Shown here one piece after another: positions 33,060-43,381 of a stretch of DNA of 64,000 nt (position 1 is the stretch's first letter; each line of letters begins with the position of its first letter). The DNA lies in assembly GCA_036426205.1 (NCBI GenBank), contig CM071567.1:290657141-290721140 (forward strand), read 5' to 3'. Both the position numbers and the translations under genes were made by a program. The stretch is from Ascaphus truei. Taxonomy: Eukaryota > Chordata > Amphibia > Anura > Ascaphidae. The notes beneath the pieces were generated by a model. The model saw nothing but the letters and a program-made list of their open reading frames with translations, searched no databases and was not told the DNA's origin.

Positions 33060-33445
33060 GTGATATCCAAGTGGTTGGAGTTAGAGCGTATATGGACAGA
33101 TGTTGGGATCTACCATAGGTAGGATTGAAACTAGTTTAAACCATGCTTTCCTATTCCAGAGCACTGGAGTTTGTTAGGCAAGATACCATGATCAACAGTA
33201 TCAAAAGCCTTTACAATATCTAGGAATATTGCACCAGTGAGTTGTCCCTGTTCCATTCCACACTGGATTTTATTGCAAACTTTTAGCAGGATAGTTACCG
33301 TGGAGTGTTTGGGACGAAAGCCAGATTGGAATTGGCTAGGGAAATTTGTCTTGGTATAGTAATCTCTTAATTGGGAGTGACTTTGGATAGTATTGGTAGA
33401 AGAGAGATTGGCCTGTAGTTTGAGACAGTGTTTTTGTCCCCACAT
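33060..33445 (-). pseudogene. CR1/L2-like LINE RT fragment
   Basis: The minus strand encodes FQSGFRPKHSTVTILLKVC, then GQLTGAIFLDIVKAFDTVDH, the start of the RT domain up to motif A. The same family is present on the plus strand at 15985-16900, with nearly identical wording. The fragment stops near 33060 and lacks the catalytic YADD block. Confidence 0.72.
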
Positions 33446-33454
33446 TATGTCACG

Positions 33455-33518
33455 TGTATTGTAAAGCGCTATGTTCTGTCCCTGGATGGCACTATATAAA
33501 TAAAGACATACATACAAA
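33455..33518 (+). repeat. LINE 3' tail
   Basis: TGTAAAGCGCTATG, then GCACTATATAAATAAAGACA and a short ACAT repeat. The GCGC...CTATATAAATAAA ending followed by a short tandem repeat is typical of CR1/L2-type 3' ends. It is on the opposite strand to the adjacent RT fragment, so it may belong to another copy. Confidence 0.55.
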
Positions 33519-34562
33519 TTTCTACTACTTAAATGTACTTTATTTTGAGTACGAAAATAGTAATAAACTTCAGAGACAACGCCCTAAAACTATTTGTAGA
33601 CGATAAAACGAAATTCTGAATTCTGTATGGTTTATAGAAAAGAGTAATTTGAAATATGCTTTTAAAATGTTTTGAATAAAATTATTTTAAATCTTAAAGG
33701 CTGGACATTAAAGTGCAGTTCTAGTTCAATTTGTTATTGTTTATGGGATATTAAAATATCTATAATATACTGTACTCTTTTGCACCTACTCTTTAAAGAT
33801 CGATGTGAAATGAATGCAAATAATAATGTAATAAATCAACTTGATCTTAAAAATATGATGTTAATAGCAAATGGAGTCTACCATGACCCGCAAGATATGT
33901 CAAATGGATAGGGGTATTTTATTACAGTTGCAAAATGAGACTGCCTTAGTATATTTTGCCTTCTGATTTATACTTCAATATTGAAAAGAATAAACTTTGA
34001 CTTCTTCACAACATCGTCTCTTTAGGATAACCTTCTTCTGTCCTGTCAGATTTTCACTTGATTTATAATTCATGATAAATTATACAGGGGAAAATAACTT
34101 GTGCTATATGTTTATCATCCTATTGTGCTGTGGACACTTACTGTAAATGGCATGCTTTTATGCTGTATTTGTGTCATGTAGTTTCAGCATTACTAAAAGA
34201 AATCAATTCCCAGTCTGGATATTATTTCTTTTTTATTTAAAAAAAAATCAATCTTGTCATGTAAAGTGTATTTCTAATTCTGACAGCTCTGTGAGTAATA
34301 TATAATACTTGGCACCTATCAATTGTGTATACATTTTCCTATATTCTTAAACTTAAAATACACATCTAAGAAAATAATTAAAAATTTAGTAAATTAGCTC
34401 CATGTTCTATAGAAACCTAGAAGAATACTATTTTACAGTTGAGATGTATACTCTGCTGTTCACTGAGTTGAAGAAAATATACTCAGCAATAATCTAGTTA
34501 TTATCTCATCTTAAGTCTGACATTGCTTGATTTCCAAAAAGTTGGAAAGCTTAGTGATCTAA
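33519..34562. other. No recognised feature
   Basis: AT-rich sequence. The frame at 33672-33911 has no domain or biased composition. Confidence 0.5.
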
Positions 34563-35034
34563 GGGCCTCATGCAGAGAGCAGCGCAAAAAGTGAAAGCGG
34601 CATTAATTGGCGGATTCTGCCTTCAGAAAGGCAGAAACCGGCAAGTTTAAAAAAAAGCGCCATTTTTTTTTTTTCCCCTTCAAATTCGCCGCGCGCCTGG
34701 AGAGTTTAAATTCTCTCCAGTTTTTTTCTCTGCCGTATGCAGAGAGCCGCGATCGCCATCTAGTGGCTGTTCGCGGCAAAAAAATGGCGCGATTTTCAAC
34801 ATTTTCCCTCTCCACCAAGCAGCTGGCGCTCCGCGGCCGGTTGAGAGGGGAAAAAAAAAAAACGCGATTTTTTCCCCAGTAGTTTCAACAGCGCTAATAG
34901 CGCTGGTTGAAACTCTCCATATGCAGAAAGGCAGTTTTCTGCCCTTTCTGCATATGGAGATAAAAACTCTCCAAAAAAGGTAAAAATTTTCCCCCTCTCC
35001 AATTCTGCATAGCGCTGCTCTCTGCATGAGGCCC
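34563..35034. mobile_element. Harbinger-like MITE, 472 bp
   Basis: The terminal inverted repeats are perfect over 23 bp (GGGCCTCATGCAGAGAGCAG..., at 34563-34585 and inverted at 35012-35034). TAA precedes the left end, and ATAA follows the right end. Inner sequence has more inverted pairs (CTCCATATGCAG, GCGCTAATAGCGC) and GC-rich hairpins. GGGCC-type ends and a 3-bp AT-only duplication fit PIF/Harbinger. There is no coding sequence. Confidence 0.72.
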
Positions 35035-35479
35035 ATAATCTGTAAATAAAGGAGATAATGAGAGAAATAATCTAGCAGTGCTTTCGATTGAACAGTGGTG
35101 AAGTTCTCGGAGCGCTAATCCAATATACAGCCATTTATTATCATGTAATTTTATAACCTGGAGCGTATGACTGAGTCATTTTTGGACATTTGTCCTGGAC
35201 AGAGTTTGAATTGGTGTAATGCATTGTAATTCCTCTACCTTCTTGACTGATGTTTGAAACTGATAAATGGGACAAGGTTTTTGGTTGAGACTTTTAACAT
35301 GGTGTAGCGGGGTATCCCCTGGCTACTATTCTACCCAATGGCCTGGCACTAAACCCTTGTATTTACAGGCTTGCCAGTAGTTGGTATGGGGTTTTCCCCT
35401 TCACCTTTGGTACTGCACTTCAGTGACAGCAGAGGGTGGCACATCCTGTTGTAGCTGGGACAACGGGGTGCTGTACAGT
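35035..35479. other. Short unassigned interval
   Basis: Contains a TA/GC-mixed segment (35300-35480) resembling flanks of the hairpin family. No gene was seen. Confidence 0.4.
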
Positions 35480-35790
35480 ATATGTACTTCCTGAAGATTC
35501 AAATTCTGAGGAGGGACGAGTCTTGATTCCTGAGTTGAACTCATGAGTTGAACAAAGTTGATTTCAACCTCCAGGAACCCCTACTTCCCGAGATACAGGC
35601 CCCGGTATGGGGTGCCATTATCCCCTCTGCTTTGTTTAGATCCCACGGTCACATGACCCACAGGATTTTAACATGGGGTTACCGACACTCTATCCCGGGG
35701 CCAGTATCTCGGGAAGTAGGGAGTCCCAGGACCGGAAATCAATGCGGTTCAGCTCAGGAGACCCCTGCTACATTACTGTAATGTTGGACG
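35480..35790. repeat. Foldback repeat of the GAGCTGAACCGC family
   Basis: The left arm is degenerate. It includes CCTACTTCCCGAGATACAGG and is mirrored by GGGGCCAGTATCTCGGGAAG and then ATGCGGTTCAGCTCAGGAGA. The centre keeps a GGTCACATGACC-like palindrome (CACGTG in other copies). Confidence 0.65.
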
Positions 35791-35839
35791 TTTAATAAAC
35801 CCCCCCCCCCGATTGCCTGTGAGAGGCGTGCAGTTAGAG

Positions 35840-36040
35840 TGACTGATTCAGCCTATCTCCTACTGCGCGTCTATTACAGGCAGGCAGACCCCGGTAGGAC
35901 TCAAATAGCAGGGACCCCTGCTGTGTTACTCTGGTGGGCCATTAGTCTGAAACTGACCATCTAGGGTCCACCACGTGACGCAACGCGGGATGTACCCAGA
36001 TATTCCTTAAAATAACGGCCGCTGCATCTCTAACTAATAA
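35840..36040 (+). repeat. Interspersed repeat, second copy of the 13.3-kb family
   Basis: Matches the inverse of 13300-13500, including GTCTATTACAGGCAGGCAGA and AGCAGGGACCCCTGCTGTGT. It follows a C-run directly after the hairpin element. Confidence 0.6.
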
Positions 36041-36854
36041 AAGCTTCTGCTACATGTTTAGATTATGAATAAAGTTAAAAAAAAGTATAGGTAAATTGAA
36101 AGCTAAAAGCCTTTCACAAATATTCTGTTTTTAGAAATGAGTCAATACTGATTATGATCACGTTAATAACTCAGATACCTGAAAGACAAAGGAACCTTAA
36201 AAGGTGGGAAATCCTGAATACCCTGTAATTAAACACTGAGAGAAAGCAGGCTTAAAATTGCCTAAATACATAAGTTACATAGGATGTGGAAACCCTTTAT
36301 GTTGGCAAACATTTGATATTCCCTGTTCACAAAAATTAGCAAACAAATCTGCAAAAATGTATCATTCATTATCAACTAAATATACACAGGAAATTATGGT
36401 GGGAAAAGTGTTCTCTTCATTACATTTTGTACAGCAAAGACAATACATAGGACACAAACTCACAGAAACAAATAAATTGTTTATTGCCATTGATTTGTAG
36501 TCACTGCATACTGTTCATGTGGATGGGAAATGAGAATCTAGAGACTAAAAGAAAAAAAGCAAACTCTTTAGAGTTAGGTATTGCTTGTATTTTCTTGGAA
36601 TCAATTGTAGATGTGTGAAACTTTACAACATTCATTCTCATACTTATTTTCAGGGTTTTTTATTTATTTTTGTGAAAGTGGCTTACTGGTCAACCAGTTC
36701 AAAAACATTTTAAGGTCTAAAAGTCATTAAATATCACACATTTCCAAAATCAATTTTTTGATTGAACTGACACTTGTCTGTCTGTGTCCACTCCCCTGAC
36801 CTCAGTGGCCTTGTTCTATGCTTTATATATTATATTTAATTATATATTTGTGTG
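36041..36854. other. No recognised feature
   Basis: AT-rich sequence. The frame at 36258-36500 has two Cys but no recognisable motif. Confidence 0.5.
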
Positions 36855-37048
36855 TGTAACGCACTTTCCCCCACACTATGGGAGATATGGCGGCTACGGT
36901 GTGTGTGGTGCCTATCCTGTGGTTCACAGGAGGCCTGAAACTCCGCCGCTGGGAACCTGGGGTGTACCTGATTCATCTGTTGACACCGCTTGCACCTGCA
37001 AGGGATCCCAATGGAGTGGGATAATAATACCAATAATACACACACAAG
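36855..37048 (-). repeat. LTR fragment related to 52855-53060
   Basis: Shared stretches include TATGGGA(G/C)ATATGG, GTGTGTGTGGT, CACAGGAGGCCTG, CGCCGCTGGGA and the ACCTGATTC region. It is cut on the right by the Tc1 element at a TA. The remainder is not found beyond the Tc1 relic. Confidence 0.65.
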
Positions 37049-37050
37049 TA

Positions 37051-38224
37051 CAGTTGTGTGAAAAAGATAGTACATGGTTTTACATATCGAGACATAATAA
37101 CAATCATCTGTTCCTTAGAAGGACTTAAAATTAGGTAAATACTACCTCAGATGAACAACAACACATGACATATTACACCGTGTCATGATTTATTTAACAA
37201 AAATAAAGCCAAAATGGAGAAGCTACAGTATGTGTGAAAAACTAAGTACACCCTTACTGCTTCCATAGGAATTAAGATGCTAAGTAGCAGACAGGTGCTG
37301 CTAATAAAATGCCCTTAATTAATTGATCATCAGCAAGTGTGACCACCTCTATAAAAGCCGAAGTTTTAGCAGTTTGCTGGTCTGGAGCATTCAGGTGTGT
37401 GTTAACACAATGCCAAGGAGGAAAGACATCAGCAATGATCTTAGAGAAGCAATTGTTGCTGCCCATCAATCTGGGAAGGGTTATAAGGCCATTTCCAAAC
37501 AATTTAAAGACCATCATTCTACAGTGAGAAAGATTATTCAAAAGTGGAAAACTTTCAAGAGACTTGCCAATCTTCCCAGGAGTGGACATCCCAGAAGATT
37601 CACCCCAAGGTCAGACCGTGCAATGCTCAGAGAAATTGCAAAAAAAACAAGAGTTACATCTCAGACTCTACAGGCCTCAGTTAGCATGTTAAATGTTAAA
37701 GTTCATGACAATACAATCAGAAAAAGACTGAACAAGTATGGTTTGTTTGGAAGGGTTGCCAGGAGAAAGCATCTTCTCGCCAAAAAGAACATGGCAGCAC
37801 GGCTTAGGTTTGCAAAATTGCATCTGAACAAATCACAACAATGTCCTTTGGACAGAGAATGTCCTTTGGAAAGACGAACAAAGGAACAATGTCCTTTGGA
37901 CAGACGAGAAACCAAACACAGCATATCAGCACAGACACCTCATACCAACTGTCAAGCACGGTGGTGGAGGGGTGATGATTTGGGCTTGTTTTGTAGCCAC
38001 AGGACCTGGGAACCTTGCAGTCATTGAGTCAACCATGAACTCCTCTGTATACCAAAGTATTCTAGAGTCAAATGTGAGGCCATCTGTCCGACAGCTAAAG
38101 CTTGACCGAAATTGGGTCATGCAATAGGACAATGATCCTAAGCACACCAGCAAATCTACAACAGAATGGCTGAAAAAGAAAATAATCAAGGTGTTGCAAT
38201 TGCCCAGTCAAAGTCCACAGGTGT
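37051..38224 (+). mobile_element. Tc1-type DNA transposon, 3'-truncated
   Basis: TA (37049-37050) precedes the terminal repeat CAGTTGTGTGAAAAAGATAG. A second related direct repeat lies about 175 bp inside (ACAGTATGTGTGAAAAACTA at 37225), so the left end has the IR/DR arrangement. The transposase follows. The right end is missing: Tc1 similarity stops at about 38224, just before the catalytic Glu region. Confidence 0.82.
37411..38224 (+). pseudogene. Tc1-like transposase, broken and truncated
   Basis: It starts MPRRKDISNDLREAIVAAHQ and has paired helix-turn-helix DNA-binding domains with a GRPR-like linker (residues about 55-70, LPRSGHPRRFTPRS). Near 37845-37915 a short segment (GTCCTTTGGA) is present three times and the frame shifts. 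In the next frame come the first catalytic Asp (VLWTDE), the GGGGVMIWACF block and the second Asp (DNDPKH). An in-frame TAG just precedes the second Asp. The third catalytic residue is lost at the truncation. The protein would excise and insert the element at TA sites. This copy is inactive. Confidence 0.85.
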
Positions 38225-38279
38225 CTGCGGGGCCTCGGGTGGTTCTCACGGGGGTCTGGGGAACTCACGAGTGCTCACT

Positions 38280-38445
38280 ATGGGTCCGCGGTGCCCCCAC
38301 GGATGTGGGACCACCACTTCATCCCCGCACCTACGGGTCCATGTTGCCCCCACGGATGTGGGACCACCGGTTCTTCCCCGCAGACTACGGGTCCGTGGTG
38401 CCCCCACAGATGTGGGACCACCGCTTCATCCCCGCAGGTGTCACC
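38280..38445. repeat. GC-rich minisatellite, unit about 54-57 bp, three copies
   Basis: GGGTCCRYGNTGCCCCCACR followed by GATGTGGGACCACC recurs at 38283, 38336 and 38390. It starts just after the Tc1 truncation point. Frames across it are not genes. Confidence 0.85.
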
Positions 38446-38929
38446 CGTGGAACCACCAGCCTGATACCCGTGAGATACCCGAGGAGACCGCAGGTGGTCT
38501 CCAGATGTCTCACGCAGAACCAAGGAACAAACCCTGAATGTAAAAAAAATAAACCTGGCCTATACATTCAATACATACAGCCCCCCCAACACCTACAGTA
38601 CAATAATGTGCAAAATAACTATTATCCAGATAGGGATAATAGATTATTTGACCATTATTAAACACATTAACAAGCATATTAAAATAAATAAAATACTACT
38701 GACCTCATCAATAAGAAGCCCCCATCGCCAGCAACATCCTTGTCTTTCGTTGCCCACAAAATACATAGCCAATACATAGCCAATACATTGCAATTACATT
38801 CAGATATCAATTAACCCCTTAAACACCTTATCGGATAATAACCGCAAAGGTAATTAAGGGGTTTAGCCACCCTGGGCCGATACCCACCCTTCACCCATTC
38901 ATTTGTACAGTGGCTTCATCATGCAACTA
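38446..38929. other. Composite-repeat fragment next to the gap
   Basis: AACCCCTTAAACACCTTATC, then ACCGCAAAGGTAATTAAGGG (38814-38866) resembles, in inverse, the block at 39665-39720 and 58945-58995. It may be an inverted piece of that composite repeat family. Confidence 0.45.
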
Positions 38930-39032
38930 NNNNNNNNNNNNNNNNNNNNNNNNNNNNNNNNNNNNNNNNNNNNNNNNNNNNNNNNNNNNNNNNNNNNNNN
39001 NNNNNNNNNNNNNNNNNNNNNNNNNNNNNNNN
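38930..39032. other. Assembly gap, 103 N
   Basis: Unknown bases. The right edge resumes in a CA tract, so a CA microsatellite probably caused the break. Confidence 0.99.
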
Positions 39033-39399
39033 ACACACACATGATGAACCAATATACAAATAAATGTAGAAGGGTTATCAAAAACTTGCTGTACTACAAA
39101 TACCACTTCTCCATACAGACACACTACAATAAAATCAATTTCCTTTAATAATCCAATCTGATCTTCCAATCAAAATCCTCAAATGCCAATCAATAGCCAC
39201 AAATGCCACTGAAAACATTGCATTTACATTGTATACATGATGCATACAATCTACGCACCATATACATTCTGCAAATGAATGTTAACAATAACATATTCCA
39301 AACAAAATACCAATACATCTAAACAAGTATACTATTTAAACCAATCCAGTAACCATCAATCAATTTGCAGACATTAATTACATCCCCAAACAATTAATA
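39033..39399. other. AT-rich sequence after the gap
   Basis: Nothing recognised apart from the residual CA tract at 39033-39041. Confidence 0.5.
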
Positions 39400-39766
39400 C
39401 AATGAACCTTGAATGTAAAAGGATAAATCATGTATTTATAGGGGGGCACAGGGGGTGGGTAATGTATTTTGTAAATAGAATGATGTTTAATGTGGGGCTG
39501 TGTATTGTTTTATTGTGGGTACTGGGGTTGGGGGGATGGGGTATTGGCACCAAGGGTATGTGGGTAGGCCTCCCTTGTGGGTAGTGGGTGAGGGTGGTTA
39601 GGCCTCACGGGGTGGGTGGTTAGTGTGGGAGGGTTTGTAGGCCTCCTGAGTGGTGGGTGAGGGTGGGTTAACTCCTTAATGACTGTAGCGGTTAATAACC
39701 GCTATGGTGATTAAGGGGTTAGGGGACATTACATTGGATGTTTTTATTCTTGTTTCTGTTTTGCAG

Positions 39767-39829
39767 AAGCGGATGGGGCATTAGCAAGATGAAAATGAGG
39801 ATGGCCTTCATCGTGGCAGCCGGACAAGG
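39767..39829 (+). other. Splice-flanked mini-exon in composite repeat, copy 1
   Basis: A T-rich tract with GTTTTGCAG acceptor (AG at 39765-39766) and a GTGAGT donor (39830-39835) flank 63 bp. The GATGAAAATGAGGATGGCCT and CTTCATCGTGGCAGCC parts match the segment at 59185-59245, where both splice sites are also present. Confidence 0.45.
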
Positions 39830-40055
39830 GTGAGTGCTATATGTATTTAATGTATTTATTGTTATTTATGTATTTTAAATGGACAACTGCACTATTATCC
39901 ATTTGTGGATAATAGTAATTTTGCCCATTACTGTATTGTATGTTGTGTATTGCAATGTTTATTGGGGGCAATTGTCCCCAATAAACATGCTATTATGCGT
40001 TAACCACTTCATTGCCTTAGCGGCTATCCGCTATGGTAATGAAGCAGCATTAATG

Positions 40056-40352
40056 TATTTTAATAATATTGTGCGGGAGCAGGGGGTCCCATGTGCTGAA
40101 CCGCATTGATTTATGTCTCAGAGACCCCCTGCTTCCCGAGTTACAGGCCCCGGTTTGGGGCATCGGTTACAGTGTCGACACAATCTTTATTGCGGGCACG
40201 TAGCGTAAGGGACGCTATAAACATGGCGGCGACACTGCCCACACGATCACACATACCGGGGCCTGTAACTCGGGAACCAGGGGTTCCCTGGTGCACAAAG
40301 CAAGTGCGGTTCAGCTCAGGGGACCACATGCTCACGGTACAGTATCATTAAA
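40056..40352. repeat. Foldback repeat of the GAGCTGAACCGC family
   Basis: The left arm includes GAGCAGGGGGTCCC, GCTGAACCGCATTGATTT and CTGCTTCCCGAGTTACAGGC. The right arm is the inverse (GGGGCCTGTAACTCGGGAAC to GCGGTTCAGCTCAGGGGACC). The loop differs from that of the next copy. Confidence 0.75.
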
Positions 40353-40427
40353 AATATATTCATGCTGCTTCGTTACCATAGCAGATAGCCGCAAAGGTAA
40401 GTAATGATTGTGTATTGATATGTGTGT

Positions 40428-40706
40428 TTTATTCATAGTGTAGATGTGCAGAAGGTCTCTGGAGCTGAACCGCTTTGGTTTTAAGTCCGGGGACCCCCTG
40501 CTTCCCGACATACAGGCCCCTTTATGGGGTGCCGGTATCCCTCTGCTTTGTTTACATTCCGCGGTCACGTGATCGGGACCTTTAAATGCAGAGGGATACC
40601 GGCACCTCATAAAGGGGCCTGTATCTCAGGAAGCAGGGGGTCCCCGGACCTGAAACCAATGCGGTTCAGCTCCGGAAACCCCCTGCACATGTACACTATG
40701 AATAAA
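40428..40706. repeat. Foldback repeat of the GAGCTGAACCGC family, best copy
   Basis: The arms of about 125 bp are almost perfect inverses. They run from TTTATTCATAGTGTAGATGT at the left to ACACTATGAATAAA at the right, through GGAGCTGAACCGC and GGTGCCGGTATCCCTCTGC. The loop contains CACGTG (40566-40571). No transposase is present. It would form a very stable hairpin. Confidence 0.85.
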
Positions 40707-41004
40707 AAGGGTTTATAAAATACTTTTTAATATGCCGAACTTTGCGCAGAGAGAGCGGCAGATCTCTCTCTGCTGCAGACATATCTCGGCAGGGGACGGC
40801 TTCTCGGCAGCTAGTCGCGAGGCAGCCGACTCGCAACCGGTTACTCGCCATTTTATCAAATGGTGGTGGCGCATTCATTCGTCAGGGATTCGGCCCTTAC
40901 AGCATACAGCGAGTTTAACACGCCAAAAACATGGCTAGTTCCAAAACTGGCGAATGTTTTTTTTCGCTGCTTACTGCATAGACCCCATGGTATCTATTGG
41001 GAAC

Positions 41005-41044
41005 GGGCCTGAAGAAGGGGTTCCAGACCCCGAAACGTTGCTGC
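41005..41044 (+). ncRNA. Hammerhead-like motif
   Basis: The core is CTGAAGA (41009-41015), then an extra A, stem II GGGG/CCCC (41017-41020, 41028-41031) around a 7-base loop, GAAA (41032-41035) and C-G-T-T. Stem I is GGC/GCT with one wobble. Core residues are all canonical apart from the extra A. Stem III is a single A-U pair. It lies just right of the composite repeat end. Confidence 0.42.
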
Positions 41045-41294
41045 CCCCTTTGTACTTTCATGTTTGCCTCACCCCATCCCTTTCCTCTCCCTTCCCCTTT
41101 ATTGTACGTTGTGGTTTCACACTCACTTCGTGATTTTTATTAAAATATTTTTTGCTTACCTATCCCCTTACCGTCTTTTGTGTGCTGGGAACTTTCATTT
41201 TTTTTGTTTTGTAGTAGGGAGAAATTAGGGCCCTCCATGTTCCACATTGCACCTACTATTCCATACGCCCTTTTGAGTGCCGTCTATATTTTTG
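41045..41294. other. Module downstream of the hammerhead-like motif
   Basis: T-rich and pyrimidine-rich sequence that may be the rest of a retroelement UTR carrying the motif. There is no frame. Confidence 0.35.
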
Positions 41295-41890
41295 TTGTTC
41301 ACAATAATATTGGAACTCTTTAACGCACAGTGATATAGGCCCAACCTGATACCACCAGTGAGTTTCCCCAAAGTACATTGGGTGCCAGGCACCTATACCC
41401 TGATGTCCCTTTTCCCAAAGTCAAGGCTCACCCAAAGTGTTGGAGATAGCGCTATCCCGTGATGTGTTGGTGCACTTAGTTGGGTTCCTGCCTGGGGCTC
41501 CAGCACCCGGGTAATGTTGATGAACAGGGGATCCATCTGATCCAGCATTGTCATCGTCCGCGATGGCATCCACCTCCGTGTGGGGTGAATTCCGGCGTGG
41601 ATAATATTACCTGAGTCTTTGGCAACTGAGATGGTCTGGTCACAGACCACAGGACGTGAGCACCGTGCGGCATCTTCACTGTGTCCCTGACACTAGACAG
41701 TACAATGGGGAAGTGTCCCTATCTAAGGGGCATTTCCTGAAGCAGCCACAATCTACTCGTGAGCGGGGACTATCTGGGGCCTAAGGGGCAAACTAGGCCT
41801 ATTCTTAGAGCCACAGGCTCCTGAGACCCAACCTCTCTCTCTGGCTCCCTTCTCCGACTGGCCTTGTCCCCTGAGCACGCCAAATTAGAG
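41295..41890 (-). repeat. LTR-like segment at the 3' end of the degenerate Ty3 element
   Basis: 41300-41800 matches 53090-53590 (for example GATACCACCAGTGAGT, ACATTGGGTGCCAGGCACC and CTGAGTCTTTGGCAACTGAG). 41800-41885 matches 54260-54342. Shared sequence on both sides of the coding region supports an LTR, but TG/CA ends could not be fixed. Confidence 0.6.
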
Positions 41891-42731
41891 GGTTCCATTC
41901 ATAGGATCCTCTGCAGTTTCATTCACAGTCTCTGCAGCTTCCATAGAGTTTTTTGTAGTAGAATCATTGGTGGTATCATCATTGCTTCCCGGTCCTGCCC
42001 GCTCACCATCCAGAGGTGTAGCTTGTATCTCAGGCTCGTCATCTCCCACTTGAGGGATAGGGAGAAGATGATTACGGTGCCAGACCCTTACCAGACATCT
42101 GTGTCTTTTATGCGGTAGACAGGGAGGCCCGGCATCTGCAACTCGACTTAAAATACACCGTCACGCCAACGGTCTGCTAATTTGTGTTTCCCGGGAAATC
42201 CGAGGTTGTGGAGAAGCACAGAATCTCCAGGATGAATTTCCCGATGAATTTGTTTTCGTATCACCTTATTGTTGGCGTTGAGCTGTGCGGAGGACTTCTC
42301 GGCTAACTGGTAAGCCTGTTATAGGCTTTCCTGGAGCCTTTGCACATATCGGAAGTGCATGATGTTGGGTACCCCATCGGTCGATACCCCTAGACGCACA
42401 TCCACCGGTAACCTGACTTCCCGCCCGAACATGAAGAAGTAAGGGAAGACGCGGTGATCTCATGGAGGGTACAGTTGTACGCATGTACCAGGGTTTCCAC
42501 ATGACTACTCCACTCGGTCTTCTGAGCGCCTTTCAAGGTGTCAAGCATGTCCAACAACGTCCTGTTGAATCGCTCTGGCAGAGCGTCTCCCTCCGGATGT
42601 AATGGAGATGTGCGAGACTTGATGATGTTGAGAATTTTGAGTAGTTCCCGGATAAGTTTACTCTCAAAATCCCGACCTTGGTCGGAGTGAAGGCATTGGG
42701 TAGGCCATAATGTACAAAGTACTTTTCTCAC
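41891..42731 (-). pseudogene. Ty3 integrase core end and C-terminal domain
   Basis: The frame 42731-42390 carries the second catalytic Asp (HSDQGRDFES) and catalytic Glu (LPERFNRTLLDML). After stops and frameshifts the C-terminal domain appears near 42270-42160 (GDSVLLHNLGFPGKHKLADR) with a tail to about 41890. It is broken in several places. Integrase would join element cDNA to chromosomal DNA. Confidence 0.78.
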
Positions 42732-43381
42732 AGGATCTTTTCCACCATAATGGCCTTCTGGTCTTTGGTTGGGAAGGCTTGTGCATAGCGGGTATAATGG
42801 TCCTTAATGACCAACACATTACTGATGCCTTGGGCGTCAGGTTCGATACACAGAAAATCCATGCACACCAAGTTCATGGGACCAGAGCTCTTCAAATGAG
42901 CCATTGGTGCAGCTCGGGTAGGGAGAGTTTTGCGCTGGATGCACCTTGAGCACCAGCGACAGTGTCGCTCTACTGATGCTGTCATCCGTGGCCAGAATAA
43001 TCGGTCTAGTATTAAACCGAAAGTCGTGTCCGCTCCAAGATGCATATGGTCATCATGTAGCGCTCGCAGGACCATGTGTTGTAGGTTCCTAGGTAGAACC
43101 AGCTGCATTCTATCCGGGTGGTTATGGTATTGAATCACCTGATAAAGTCGACCCTTGTCCATTTCGAACTTGTCTATTTTCCGCATTAGTATTGCAACCT
43201 TGTCGCTGGGAGCACATTTCACTAATGAAGGCTTGTTGTGCTGGACAGCCTGGTGCATAACTCCGGCCACTGGATCCCATATCTGATACTGCACTAGATC
43301 TTTCCAGGTGATAATCTTATCAGGGGTGATATTAATTTCATCTGGATGGCAATAAGTGGCCGGGATAGCCCGGGATGGCAT
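42728..43381 (-). pseudogene. Ty3 integrase N-terminal part
   Basis: It contains the zinc-binding His and Cys residues (LHDDHMHLGADTTFG, then CRWCSRC) and the first catalytic Asp (NLVCMDFLCIE). It continues after a frameshift into the core at 42731. It follows the RNase H region, which is the normal Ty3 order (RT, RNase H, integrase), unlike the element at 5834-9038. Confidence 0.8.

Larger units (their letters stand above)
39400..40988 (+). repeat. Composite repeat, copy 1
   Basis: It shares an ordered series of blocks with 58440-60187. These are a GGGTTA...TTAAGGGG block, a splice-flanked mini-exon (39767-39829), ATTATCCATTTGTGGATAAT with TTTTGCCCATTACT, TTTATTGGGGGCAATT with CCCAATAAACATGCTAT, hairpins, and a right end GCTGCTTACTGCATAGACCC at 40966-40986. 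The right end is like the Harbinger-type terminal repeats in the window. The left end is not resolved because of the gap. Confidence 0.65.

Noticed and set aside
31912..33122. Three overlapping plus-strand frames of 340-390 codons
   Set aside because: They run through CCCAGTCAGTCACC and CT-rich tandem repeats in all three frames. The length is due to composition, with no unique domain.
36258..36500. Possible small gene with a conserved-looking Cys pair
   Set aside because: No homologue recognised, no splice or promoter signs, and AT-rich composition typical of chance frames.
38280..38445. CRISPR-like regular repeat
   Set aside because: Units are adjacent without unique spacers, and the genome is eukaryotic. 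It is a minisatellite.
38903..39169. Frames spanning the N run
   Set aside because: Translation across unknown bases is meaningless.
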